Part shown: positions 45,183-54,346 of the stretch, in pieces
Layout: the number at the start of each line of letters is the position of its first letter
How positions within the stretch are numbered: the stretch's first letter is position 1
Assembly (NCBI GenBank): GCA_018222405.1
Contig: JAAFAI010000004.1
Coordinates: forward strand, 1 to 64,000
Source of the DNA: Gammaproteobacteria bacterium
GTDB taxonomy: Bacteria > Pseudomonadota > Gammaproteobacteria > Enterobacterales > Alteromonadaceae
Reading direction: 5' to 3'
Length of the DNA: 64,000 nt
Translations under genes and position numbers: made by a program
Notes under the pieces: model-generated
Database searches by the model: none
What the model was told of the DNA's origin: nothing
Seen by the model: only the letters and a program-made list of their open reading frames with translations

Positions 45183-45946
45183 ATGCATATTCATTTGTGG
45201 CCCTACAAAGCGATTACATCGGAGTCAGTCCTGACAATAATGTTCATGCACATCATGCTGTCCAAATTTGCATTAGTTTAGACAAAGACATCTCGGTTCA
45301 AGATTACAGAGCACAAAGTATTCACACCGGACAATGTATTGTGATTTTCGAAGATGTCCCTCACAAGGTTTTGGCACAGGATCATCAAATTGTAGTCATC
45401 TATTTAGAGCCTGAAGATAGACAAAACCAACAATTTCTCACTGCCTTACGTCAAGCCAGGAGTGATGGAATTAATACTCTGCCGCTTACTGGCAAAGAAT
45501 TGGGATCCATTTCTCAGCATCTATTTACTGACGTCGATATCGACAAAGTATGGAAAACAGTAAATAAAGCGGTAGGGCTAGTCTACAGTCCTGCGCTTTC
45601 ATCGCGCCCTGAGGATAAACGGGTACGAGCGGTCATCGACATTATTGCTTCGCAGCGAGGTTGTGCAATCGATATGGCGTTTTTATCATCGAAGGTTTTC
45701 TTGTCCCCAAGTCGTCTCACACATCTTTTTAAGCAAGAAGTGGGTATACCTATTAGTCGTTTTATTGTCTGGTGGCGTGTGCGCGCCGCAATAGAACAAC
45801 TGAGTAAGTCAGCAACATTGACTGAGGCTGCCCATGCTTCGGGTTTTTCTGACTTACCTCATATGAGTAAAACGTTTAAACAGCTGTTTGGATTTGCACC
45901 TTCCTCGTTATTCAAACCGCACACCATTAAAATTCACAGTAATTAG
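45183..45946 (+). pseudogene. AraC-family regulator, frameshifted near its start
   Basis: The body (from about 45,206) is an AraC regulator of about 249 residues: a cupin-like N-terminal domain (HAHHAVQICISL) and a C-terminal HTH pair (AFLSSKVFLSPSRLTHLFKQEVG; AHASGFSDLPHMSKTFKQLFG). A good ribosome site (GAGGCAG) precedes ATG 45,183, which reads MHIHLWPYK, the expected N-terminus, but in another frame. One inserted base near 45,204 would join the two as MHIHLWP-QSDYIGVS. So the gene carries a one-base deletion or the read has an error. The only start in the main frame is GTG 45,197 without its own ribosome site. Confidence 0.75.
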
Positions 45947-46022
45947 CCGTTTGATACAAGCCGAATCAAGTTTGACTAGGGAATAATATACGCATCAATA
46001 AAAACGCGAATGTGTAAATACT

Positions 46023-46865
46023 ATGAGAACGTTGGTCCAATGGATGTTCAGTCCATTATTTTTTTTAAGCTTTATCTTTGCTGCAACCAGTATTTCCCAA
46101 AACACAGGATCTCCAGCTTGGCTTATTCCCCTGCTTTTATTCGCCATCGCCTTATCTTTTGTAGCTGAGAAATGGTTACCATATGAAAAAGCATGGAATA
46201 CACCGCAGGGAGATTTCGGGCGAGATATAGTGCATGCCATTGTCAATGAAGGCTCTTTGGCTCTCACGGTCGCGTTTATCCCAATAATGACCGCGATAGT
46301 GCCCCACTTCAGTATTTGGCCTCACCATTGGCCACTACTAGTACAACTTGGCTTTGCCATCATCGTCGCTGACTTTGGGATAACGATGGCACATTATTTT
46401 AGCCATAAATATAGCATGCTGTGGCGTTTACATGCGGTTCATCATAGCATCAAACGAATGTATGGGTTTAATGGGCTATTGAAGCACCCCCTTCACCAAG
46501 CGATTGAACTAAGTGCAGGTACACTTCCATTACTTTTAATAGGCATGCCCATAGAAATCGGCGCTTTGTTAGGGTTTAGTGCTGCCTTACAGTTGATGTT
46601 GCAACACTCAAACATTGATATGCGGCTTGGCCCGCTAAAATATATTTGGGCTGTTGCTGCAGGTCACCGGCATCATCACGTAAAAGACGGTACCAGAGGT
46701 GACGTTAATTTTGGGTTGTTTACACATTTATGGGATCACCTCCTTGGCACATTCGTCACCAATTCTAATGAACGACCCTCACCACGTAATGGGGAGCTAG
46801 GAATTGGTAGTCAACCTAATTACCCACAAAATTATATCTCGCAGCTTTTTCAGCCTTTTAAGTGA
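46023..46865 (+). CDS. Sterol desaturase / fatty acid hydroxylase family protein
   Basis: A membrane di-iron oxygenase-type protein of 280 residues with at least four hydrophobic helices. The His boxes expected for the family are visible: HYFSHKY, HAVHHS, and HRHHH with HLWDH, enough to bind two irons. The substrate (a lipid, sterol-like or carotenoid compound) cannot be told. It follows the AraC gene in the same direction, 76 nt downstream, and may be its target. Membership in the metal island is by position only. Confidence 0.85.
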   Translation: MRTLVQWMFSPLFFLSFIFAATSISQNTGSPAWLIPLLLFAIALSFVAEKWLPYEKAWNTPQGDFGRDIVHAIVNEGSLALTVAFIPIMTAIVPHFSIWPHHWPLLVQLGFAIIVADFGITMAHYFSHKYSMLWRLHAVHHSIKRMYGFNGLLKHPLHQAIELSAGTLPLLLIGMPIEIGALLGFSAALQLMLQHSNIDMRLGPLKYIWAVAAGHRHHHVKDGTRGDVNFGLFTHLWDHLLGTFVTNSNERPSPRNGELGIGSQPNYPQNYISQLFQPFK

Positions 46866-47035
46866 AAGATTTAGCTTTTGGTTTTCTAATCAACTGCTCG
46901 ACAATTGCTGCTCCAGACTATTATTCATGAGGAATATTACAAACATGTAATCAAACAGTAATAGCAGCGTCATGAGTTAATTACTTATGTTCGGTAGCCT
47001 AACTTAGCAGTTATCGTTATTTCGAGGAAAAACAA

Positions 47036-47488
47036 ATGCAAATTGAGCAATTCAGTGACATTTTAGAGTGGACAGCTAATTACCATAAGGCTCTCGCTGA
47101 ACAACTGCATTGCTGTTGTAAGAAGACGGATTTGAACAAACTTGTACTCGATTATCTCGCAATGCATGAAAACCACCTAAGTAAGCTGATCTTAGCCTTC
47201 AAAAACTTAGGTAAAACCGGAGAATTGGATACTTATTTTGTTGAGTACATAAACGATAAGCCTGACATACCTTTACTGTGTCCGCCTAACCTAGATGATT
47301 GCACTACTTATGAACAGGTCATAGAGCACGTTATGAAACGCCATCAACAAATTATCGAATTATTTTCGTATCTAAGGAAGCAAATGGTCGTTGGGCATCA
47401 AATAGAACTACTTGATTCTATTATAGAAACCGAACAACAAGAGATTAAAATAATGGCACATGGTATTAACCGAGCGCACGAATTATAA
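47036..47488 (+). CDS. Small all-helical protein, ferritin-like or hemerythrin-like, unknown
   Basis: A 150-residue helical protein with scattered His/Glu pairs (ANYHKALAEQLHCCCKK, YLAMHENHL, VMKRHQQIIELF, ETEQQEIKIMAHGINRAHEL) in the pattern of a four-helix bundle that could bind metal. A CCC triplet sits in the first helix. I cannot assign a family. GAGGAAAAACAA precedes the ATG. It stands 36 nt before the APC permease and may be cotranscribed with it. Confidence 0.5.
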   Translation: MQIEQFSDILEWTANYHKALAEQLHCCCKKTDLNKLVLDYLAMHENHLSKLILAFKNLGKTGELDTYFVEYINDKPDIPLLCPPNLDDCTTYEQVIEHVMKRHQQIIELFSYLRKQMVVGHQIELLDSIIETEQQEIKIMAHGINRAHEL

Positions 47489-47524
47489 GCCTTTCATTGG
47501 ATTCATAAACTATGGAGTGAGGTT

Positions 47525-48832
47525 GTGAGGAAGCACCAACACAAGTCAAATTACAAAGAAGGAAGTCTCAGTCTTATTGGCGCGGTTGCAATGGGTACAG
47601 GTGTCATGATCGGTGCAGGTATCTTTGCTTTGACCGGACAAGTGGCTGAATTGGCCCGCGAGTGGTTCCCATTAGCCTTTATCATAGCGGCAATGATCAC
47701 ATCAGCAAGCGCGTATTCCTACGTGAAGTTATCCAATGCTTATCCTTCTGCAGGAGGGATTGCCATGTTTTTACAAAAAGCTTATGGCAAGGGGACTGCC
47801 ACTGCGGTTTTCGCATTACTCATGTACTTTTCAATGGTAATTAATGAAAGCTTAGTTGCGCGGACATTTGGTCAATATACCGTACAAATAATTAATACAA
47901 AACCCAACAATTGGTTTGTCCCAGCGTTAGGTGTAGCAGTATTGATCTTTGCCTTTTTCATAAACATTATGAGTAACAAGGCTATCCAATCTATTTCATT
48001 TGTAATGGGAATCGCCAAAGCTTTAGGATTGGCGGTATTAGCGTCTGGAGGAATATATGCGGCCCAAAGAGGAGTTGTTGACACTTTTGTTCAAACGACC
48101 GACGCTTCGATTGTTGACTTTCTGGGGGCCGTCGCGCTAGCCGTATTGGCATTTAAAGGCTTTACTACAATAACAAATAGTGGCGGTGAAATCGAAAATC
48201 CACGTAAAAACGTGGGTCGCGCAATAGTCATTTCAATTGCGATTTGTATTTTCATATACCTATTAGTTGCCGCAGCAGTTGGAACAAACCTATCAATCCA
48301 GGAGATCGTCGCAGCGCGCGATTATGCATTGGCAGAAGCAGCAAAACCAGCCTTCGGACAATATGGACTTTGGATAACAGTCGGTTTTGCGATAATTGCT
48401 ACCGTGTCAGGCGTCATCGCAAGTGTAGTCGCTGTATCGCGTATGTTAGCGATGCTAACTGACATGGAGCTTGTACCACACAGCCATTTTGGTATGCCAG
48501 GAAATATCCAAAAACACACGCTGGTATATACAATAGTCCTTGCTATGACGTTAACGATATTTTTTGATTTAAGCAGAATCGCTTCTTTGGGTGTGATTTT
48601 CTATCTGCTGATGGATATTGCGATTCACTGGGGCGTACTAAACTACCTGCGTAAAGAAATTTCTGCCAACCGGTTTATACTGTTAACCGCCATTACATTA
48701 GATTTAATTGTACTGATAGCTTTCATCGTCGTTAAGGTGAAAGCGGATAGCATCGTAATTTGGACGTCATTAGCGGGCTTGTTTCTGATAATTACCGCAG
48801 AGAAGCTTTATCTTAGCCGCAAAAGAAAATGA
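47525..48832 (+). CDS. APC-family amino acid permease
   Basis: An inner-membrane transporter of 435 residues with about 12 helices. The first unwound helix motif (GAVAMGTGVMIGAGIFALTGQVAELA) and helix 6 region (AFKGFTTITNSGGEIENPRKNVGRAI) are characteristic of amino acid/polyamine/organocation permeases. Substrate unknown. The GTG start at 47,525 has GGAGTGAGG upstream. Confidence 0.88.
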   Translation: MRKHQHKSNYKEGSLSLIGAVAMGTGVMIGAGIFALTGQVAELAREWFPLAFIIAAMITSASAYSYVKLSNAYPSAGGIAMFLQKAYGKGTATAVFALLMYFSMVINESLVARTFGQYTVQIINTKPNNWFVPALGVAVLIFAFFINIMSNKAIQSISFVMGIAKALGLAVLASGGIYAAQRGVVDTFVQTTDASIVDFLGAVALAVLAFKGFTTITNSGGEIENPRKNVGRAIVISIAICIFIYLLVAAAVGTNLSIQEIVAARDYALAEAAKPAFGQYGLWITVGFAIIATVSGVIASVVAVSRMLAMLTDMELVPHSHFGMPGNIQKHTLVYTIVLAMTLTIFFDLSRIASLGVIFYLLMDIAIHWGVLNYLRKEISANRFILLTAITLDLIVLIAFIVVKVKADSIVIWTSLAGLFLIITAEKLYLSRKRK

Positions 48833-49156
48833 TTTTACTGTTATATAGATAGGTAACTGAGGTCTGCATAACTCTTTTTCCACATTCTGATTTTAGTAGA
48901 AGTAATCTCACACTAAATTGTAATCCGTACTTTCCGGCGAATGAAAATCGTTACTTTATTCAGCTCATTGATTGATAATTGTAACAGCAATATCACGTAT
49001 TAAAGAACTTATGGCACAAATATTGGATTGTCTTAGGTAAACCGTAAATACATACTAAGCAAACGGCATAAGCCATCTGACTCTGTAAATGTTATGCGCG
49101 GATAGGTCATTTTTACACTGTGTCGAATTGCAGCTATTAAAGGATTGTAAATTTAG
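48833..49156. other. Intergenic region before the plus-strand copper operon
   Basis: 324 bp of AT-rich sequence. The promoter of the copper operon should lie in the right half; AAAGGATTG stands before the next ATG. I see no metal-regulator dyad I would name. Confidence 0.3.
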
Positions 49157-49540
49157 ATGACTCACGACGACCACACGACAATAGCTTTAAGTACACTTAT
49201 CAAGTGCTTGATGCTTATTGCAAGTGTGACTTATGGTTCATCTGTGTTGGGTTGCGAAAGTGAAGGTACTGGCAACATCTCATCCATGAAGGGAACACCG
49301 GAAATTGAACAAGCAAAGCTGCATGTTCAAATGCACATTGAAGATAATGTTGATGAGAGCTGTCATGAGGAGTGCTGTACAGAATCTTGCGATTGTTCTC
49401 ATGGAAATTGTTTTACAATTTGGCTACTGACCGGCAATTATCACTACAAAATTAAGTCATTTGATTATGTTTTCTCATTATTCGAAGGTGATTTACTACG
49501 GTCTCCTCCTTCTAGATTGCTTAGACCCCCAATAGCATAA
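49157..49540 (+). CDS. Small exported Cys-rich protein ending LLRPP (copper operon)
   Basis: A 127-residue protein with an N-terminal hydrophobic segment (LIKCLMLIASVTYGSSVLGC, lipobox-like), a His/Cys-rich centre (CHEECCTESCDCSHGNC) that could bind copper, and a C-terminal LLRSPPSRLLRPPIA. The layout matches the protein at 43,586 in the czc operon, which also ends LLRPP. No family name is known to me. It is the first gene of the copper operon, about 100 bp before copA. Confidence 0.6.
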   Translation: MTHDDHTTIALSTLIKCLMLIASVTYGSSVLGCESEGTGNISSMKGTPEIEQAKLHVQMHIEDNVDESCHEECCTESCDCSHGNCFTIWLLTGNYHYKIKSFDYVFSLFEGDLLRSPPSRLLRPPIA

Positions 49541-49637
49541 GCCCGTTCTAGTTTTAACTACGAAAACTCGGTACATGCTCGGTCCGTTTTAACGTAAGCA
49601 TGTGTCTGAATCTATCCATCAAATTAGAGAACAATTT

Positions 49638-51437
49638 ATGTTAAACAAATTAAATAAAGATAGGCGCAGATTCGTTAAGTCTGCCGCTTTGACATTAGGT
49701 GGGACAGCGCTTTTACGTCAAATTTCACCAGCCTGGGCTAATCCAGAGGGCTTATCTCATGCTGGGCAAGAGTTAAAACCAAGTTTTGGAAACAACGTTG
49801 TCAGCGGGGAAAACATCAATATGATGATTAGCAGGCAGCACAAGCGTATTGCAAGCGCAGCTGGCCTACCAATTACAATTAATGGTTCGTCACCGGGCCC
49901 GTTAGTGCGTCTAAAAGAAGGTCAGCATGTCACTATAAATGTAACTAACAACTTGCTTGAAAGTACGTCAATCCACTGGCACGGATTGATACTCCCTTAC
50001 ACGATGGACGGTGTACCTGGCGTATCGTTTCCCGGTATCGCCGCTGGCAGTACCTTTACCTATGAATTCGATATTGAACAAAACGGTACATATTGGTACC
50101 ACAGTCATTCAGGTCTTCAGGAGCAGCTTGGGCACCTTGGCCCCATGGTTATTGAACCAAAAGATGGCGACATCGGTGCAGATCGGGAGCACACCATTAT
50201 TCTCAGCGACTGGACCTTTGAAGACCCTCACGATGTTTTCCGTCACCTTAAAGTTGCTGAGGGCTATTATAATTATCAGCAGCGTACAGTCGAAAACACG
50301 ATTAAAGATATAAAGAGCCAAGGACTGATCAATACGGTCAAAGAACGAGCAATGTGGTCTCGTATGCGCATGAACCCAAGAGACATACTCGATGTAACCG
50401 GCGCGACCTATACATACCTGATGAACGGCCGTGACCCGCAAACAAACTGGACTGCATTGTACAAACCCGGAGAAAGCATACGCCTTAGGCTTATTAACGG
50501 GTCAGCAATGACCTATTTTGATTTCCAAGTACCAGGGTTGGATCTGACAGTTGTTGCAGTAGATGGTCAGCCTGTTAAGCCAGTAACAGTAGGTGAAATA
50601 CGGATCGCTGTTGCAGAGACCTATGATGTCATCGTAAAACCCAAAGATACTAAAACCTATACCATTTTTGCACAAAGCATGGACAGAAGTGGCTATGCCA
50701 GAGGCACATTGGCAACATCTGTCGGCAAAGAAGCAAGTATCCCGGCACTTCGCCCAATGTCTGAATTAGGTATGGACGCTATGGGGATGTCGGGAATGGC
50801 TGACATGGATTCAATGGACGCTACGAACAACAAGGAGACTTATGGTGGCCAAGAAAATCACGGTCCTAATCATTCGATGGCAGCGATGCAAAACAAGGTA
50901 GTTCCTGTGGACGGAATCCCTATTACGCACTCACCGGACGGTCACGGACCAGGTGCGTCTATGATTGCCAAAAATCCGATCAGCCGACTAGACGACCCTG
51001 GAATAGGGTTTGATGGAGTTTCTCACAAGGTACTTGTTTATTCAGACCTTACAGGTGCCAAGCAGTGGCCAGATAACCGTGAACCAACACAAACCATCGA
51101 ACTGCATTTGACCGGTAACATGGAAAGATACATGTGGTCTTTTGATGGCAAAAAATTCACTGAAGTGGATAAGCCCGTTCATTTCAAGTACGGGGAACGC
51201 GTGCGCCTTATTCTTGTCAATGATTCGATGATGTATCACCCCATCCATCTTCACGGTATGTGGATGGAGCTAGAAAATGGTAACTCCCCTTCCCCCCGTA
51301 AACACACGATCAGTCTCAAACCGAGCGAAAAAGTGTCTTTACTGATCAGCGCTGACGCACCCGGAAATTGGGCATTTCATTGTCACCTTCTATATCACAT
51401 GGACGCTGGTATGTTCCGCGTTGTAAACGTTTCTTAA
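49638..51437 (+). CDS. copA: Multicopper oxidase CopA (copper resistance)
   Basis: A periplasmic copper-oxidising/binding enzyme of the CopA/PcoA group. The start ATG 49,638 (AGAGA upstream) gives a Tat signal with RRRFVKSAA. Copper ligands lie in SIHWHGLILP, YWYHSHSG, HPIHLHGMW and HCHLLYHMDAGMF, giving type 1, 2 and 3 sites. A Met/His-rich insert (about 380-430, GMDAMGMSGMADMDSMD) probably binds extra Cu(I). Length (599) is normal. It stands second in the operon, followed 11 nt later by copB. Confidence 0.95.
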   Translation: MLNKLNKDRRRFVKSAALTLGGTALLRQISPAWANPEGLSHAGQELKPSFGNNVVSGENINMMISRQHKRIASAAGLPITINGSSPGPLVRLKEGQHVTINVTNNLLESTSIHWHGLILPYTMDGVPGVSFPGIAAGSTFTYEFDIEQNGTYWYHSHSGLQEQLGHLGPMVIEPKDGDIGADREHTIILSDWTFEDPHDVFRHLKVAEGYYNYQQRTVENTIKDIKSQGLINTVKERAMWSRMRMNPRDILDVTGATYTYLMNGRDPQTNWTALYKPGESIRLRLINGSAMTYFDFQVPGLDLTVVAVDGQPVKPVTVGEIRIAVAETYDVIVKPKDTKTYTIFAQSMDRSGYARGTLATSVGKEASIPALRPMSELGMDAMGMSGMADMDSMDATNNKETYGGQENHGPNHSMAAMQNKVVPVDGIPITHSPDGHGPGASMIAKNPISRLDDPGIGFDGVSHKVLVYSDLTGAKQWPDNREPTQTIELHLTGNMERYMWSFDGKKFTEVDKPVHFKYGERVRLILVNDSMMYHPIHLHGMWMELENGNSPSPRKHTISLKPSEKVSLLISADAPGNWAFHCHLLYHMDAGMFRVVNVS

Positions 51438-51448
51438 GGGGTACCTTC

Positions 51449-52195
51449 ATGAATTTACGAATTATATTTGGACTAATAATACTTACCGTAACACTTCGTA
51501 GTGTCGCACAAGAAACACCTGAAAGCTGGCCATCGCCTGTCAAAGATACACTTAATGGTATTGTTCTATTTGACAGGCTAGAAGTAGCGCGCAACAACCG
51601 TGAGGAGAACATCGCGATTTGGGATATGATCGCATGGTATGGAGGCGACACGTACCGTCTTTATTTTAAAAGTGAAGGTGAAAATAAACAAAACGATGGG
51701 GAGCCAACGGATATTGAAAGAGCTGAACTGCTTGCTAGTCGCTTAATTGCACCTTTTTGGGAAATTCAGGTTGGAATTGGTGCCCGTGGCGAATTGACGA
51801 GTGACAGTAATATGGAAAATTATGCTGTAGTTAGCCTTTTTGGAATGGCTCCCTATCAATTTGAAGTAGATAGTTCACTTATCATTAACGAAGACGGTGA
51901 TGTCAGTGTTTCAATGGAAGCCGAGTATGACTATCGCATGTCACAAACCTCATATTTGCAACCGCGAATATCACTGTCTGCTTCACTTTCTGAGTCAGAA
52001 CGGTTTGATAGACCTTCTGGGTTTAATTCAATTCGTGTTGGCTTACGCTATCGAATGGAGGTCTCACGGGAATTTGCCCCGTATATTGGTGCCTATTGGT
52101 CTAGAGCCTTGGGAGCGTCAGCGGATAATCTACGTGGCATAGGCGATCCTGTTCATGAAACGGGTGTGGTTCTCGGTGCCCGTGTGTGGTTCTAA
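51449..52195 (+). CDS. copB: Copper resistance outer-membrane protein CopB
   Basis: A 248-residue outer-membrane beta-barrel of the CopB/PcoB family, with signal peptide (to about residue 21, RSVA-Q). It has WDMIAWYGGDTYRLYFKSEGE, RLIAPFWEIQVGIGARGE, and a final barrel strand VVLGARVWF ending in Phe, as outer-membrane barrels do. The Met-rich N-terminal region of many CopB proteins is missing, so this is a short form. AAGGGG precedes ATG 51,449. It overlaps the next start by one base. Confidence 0.9.
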   Translation: MNLRIIFGLIILTVTLRSVAQETPESWPSPVKDTLNGIVLFDRLEVARNNREENIAIWDMIAWYGGDTYRLYFKSEGENKQNDGEPTDIERAELLASRLIAPFWEIQVGIGARGELTSDSNMENYAVVSLFGMAPYQFEVDSSLIINEDGDVSVSMEAEYDYRMSQTSYLQPRISLSASLSESERFDRPSGFNSIRVGLRYRMEVSREFAPYIGAYWSRALGASADNLRGIGDPVHETGVVLGARVWF

Positions 52196-52629
52196 TGCCT
52201 GAATTATCCCAACAGTTTATGGCGATACTAATTCAGTTATCAATAGCATTATTAGCAATTACCGCAAGTGCAATTAGCCATTACCGCATATTGCAGTACT
52301 TGACGAAATTCATAGCCCGCCTTCGTAATGGAGCACGCGGTTTAATTGTACTTTTTTGTGGGATTACAGCGTCTCAATTGCTAGCAGCTCTGTGGTTCAC
52401 GTTTGCTTTTAAAGTGTCCATAGCAATGGGTCTAGGGAACGTAAATGGTGGCAGCCTAAACCAATTTATTGAGCTTTTCTATTTTTCCCTAATCAACCTG
52501 ACCACGCTTGGACTTGGCCAGATTGAAGCGACTTCTCATTTGAGATTTCTTGCTGGAATAGAAGCAATGACTGGCTTTTTACTGGTGAGCTGTTCAGCCT
52601 CTGTTTTAATTAAATACATGAAACATTAA
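52195..52629 (+). CDS. Two-helix ion-channel-like membrane protein
   Basis: The 144-residue protein has an N-terminal helix, a second helix (about 45-65) and a pore-loop-like segment FYFSLINLTTLGLGQIE followed by a last helix. This matches the two-TM/pore plan of Ion_trans_2 potassium channels, except that the selectivity filter TTLGYG reads TTLGLG. A channel for an ion in copper stress is a guess; it could also be non-conducting. Its ATG overlaps the copB stop (TAATG), so it is translationally coupled to copB. Confidence 0.65.
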   Translation: MPELSQQFMAILIQLSIALLAITASAISHYRILQYLTKFIARLRNGARGLIVLFCGITASQLLAALWFTFAFKVSIAMGLGNVNGGSLNQFIELFYFSLINLTTLGLGQIEATSHLRFLAGIEAMTGFLLVSCSASVLIKYMKH

Positions 52630-52651
52630 TCTAGAATTCAAGGAATTAAAC

Positions 52652-53162
52652 ATGACTAAATATACTAAATTTTTCGCAATGATACTTACCTCTACCGCCT
52701 TTATGTTGGTTATGATGTACTTCAATTCATATTCAATTGAGCATGTTTTCTTTAGCGAGACTCGCTTATACATGGCTATCTACATGGGGGCGATGATGGC
52801 GGTCATCATGCTGCTATTTATGCTGCCCATGTATGAAAGCAAAATAAAAAACGTTTCAATTTTAATAGGCAGTGTCGTTATTTTTTTGTTTGGCGCTATT
52901 TTTGGTGCGATCGCAAGCTACCATTGAAGGTCGCGCGTGGATGAAAGCAATGATACCTCACCACTCTATTGCGATCTTAACCAGTGAGCGTGCAAATATT
53001 GATGATGTCCGAGTTCAAAAATTGGCCGAAGAAATTATAAACGCTCAAGAGCGCGAGATTAAGGACATGAAATGGTTAATCTCAGATATCAATAAAAATG
53101 GCATTGTGTCCTCAGCGAATGAGGCAATTCAGCGCCCGGTCCCCGACTTTAGTAAAAAGTAA
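52652..53162 (+). pseudogene. DUF305 membrane protein with frameshift at a T7 run
   Basis: The first part (from ATG 52,652) gives three membrane helices. The second frame continues with LVRSQATIEGRAWMKAMIPHHSIAILTSERANI, the DUF305 signature with its HH motif linked to copper binding. Removing one T from the T7 run at 52,881-52,887 joins them without a gap. As written, the first frame stops at 52,927. This is either a broken gene, a read error at a homopolymer, or a slippage site. It lies between the channel-like gene and the glutaredoxin-MauE gene in the copper operon. Confidence 0.8.
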
Positions 53163-53201
53163 CAACTATCTTTTATTATTATTTTATACCGGAGAACAAA
53201 C

Positions 53202-53954
53202 ATGAGTAAATCTGCAACGCTTTACAGAATGCATACGAAGGAGCACATTTGCCCCTATGGTTTACGTTCAAAAGACCTGTTGGAAAGAAAAGGATATAAA
53301 ATCGACGATCATAAACTTAGCTCTCGTGAAGAAACAGATAAATTTAAGGAAAAACATGGCGTTGAAACAACACCTCAAACATTTATTGAGGAAAACCGTA
53401 TTGGGGGATATGACGAGCTAAGGGAGTTTTTTGATATGGGGAAAGCTGGGCAGACTGGCACAACCTATACGCCGGTTATCGCTATTTTTGCGACCGCATT
53501 TCTAATGGCTTTGGGCATTGTCTTTGCTCAAGCCGGCACCATAGAGTCACTTTTGACCGTTCCAGTCATCGAAGTCTTTGTGGCGCTGAGTATGTCGATT
53601 CTTGCGATTCAAAAATTACGCGATTTATATGGCTTTACCAATTCGTTTATTACCTACGATTTACTAGCAATGCGCAGTGTGCGATACGGTTACGTTTATC
53701 CATTTGCGGAAGCGTTCGCTGGGATTGGTATGCTTGCCGGATTATCAGGCTATGTCGTTGGCCCCGTATCTCTGTTTATTGGAACCATCGGTGCCGTATC
53801 GGTATTTAAAGCTGTTTATGTAGATGAGCGCGAGTTGACATGCGCTTGCGTCGGCGGAGACAGTAATGTTCCCCTCGGTTTTGTTTCGCTTACGGAAAAC
53901 TTGTTTATGATTGGTGCTGGAATTTGGATGCTTTATCAGGCAATAGGAGCTTAA
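53202..53954 (+). CDS. Glutaredoxin-MauE fusion membrane protein
   Basis: Residues about 1-80 are a glutaredoxin domain whose active site reads CPYG (second Cys lost, so monothiol) with the TTPQTFIEE cis-Pro segment. Residues about 95-250 form a MauE-like four-helix membrane domain of the DoxX/VKOR-like superfamily, with a Cys pair in LTCACVGG. Such fusions recur in copper and mercury islands and probably deliver reducing power across the membrane; that role is inferred. It is the last gene of the plus-strand copper operon. Confidence 0.82.
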   Translation: MSKSATLYRMHTKEHICPYGLRSKDLLERKGYKIDDHKLSSREETDKFKEKHGVETTPQTFIEENRIGGYDELREFFDMGKAGQTGTTYTPVIAIFATAFLMALGIVFAQAGTIESLLTVPVIEVFVALSMSILAIQKLRDLYGFTNSFITYDLLAMRSVRYGYVYPFAEAFAGIGMLAGLSGYVVGPVSLFIGTIGAVSVFKAVYVDERELTCACVGGDSNVPLGFVSLTENLFMIGAGIWMLYQAIGA

Positions 53955-54028
53955 ACATTGGGTGTTGCTCTAACACCTATTGATGAAGCCACAATCACTT
54001 TCCAAATTGCTCTAAAATACTTTATGCG

Positions 54029-54047
54029 CCCATTTGCCCGCAATGGG
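54029..54047. terminator. Hairpin between convergent copper operons
   Basis: The arms CCCATT and AATGGG enclose a 7-nt loop, followed by AAAA; a second small hairpin (GGTGTT/AACACC) lies at 53,961-53,977. One or both should stop the converging transcripts. Confidence 0.4.
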
Positions 54048-54085
54048 AAAATAGGCGCTTCCAGCGGTCAAAACTTGCCACGTTT

Positions 54086-54250
54086 TTAATCGTCACTCTT
54101 TGTCGAGAATGCTTTGAAAGCTTTTTCTAGCGAATCTTCAAACTTCTCTTTGTTACAACCCCCTTCTTCACTTTGTTTGGTTTCGTTGTCTGTTGGTTTA
54201 ATGGCTTGATTTGGCGTGTTCGTGACTTGGAGTAAATCGGTATTTAGCAT
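54086..54250 (-). CDS. Small acidic/polar protein, unknown
   Basis: A 54-residue frame starting at ATG 54,250 with AGAAGGG upstream. The product is polar, with a single GGC and a helical C-terminus (FEDSLEKAFKAFSTK). No family is known to me, and coding status rests on the ribosome site and position at the tail of the minus-strand copper operon. Confidence 0.35.
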   Translation of the reverse strand: MLNTDLLQVTNTPNQAIKPTDNETKQSEEGGCNKEKFEDSLEKAFKAFSTKSDD

Positions 54251-54346
54251 AGTGGAAACCCTTCTGTTCGCGTTGATCTCATTAAAAACTGGTGTGCCGG
54301 ATAACACACACATTATCTAAAGCAAATAACAGGCCAAATTTCCATG

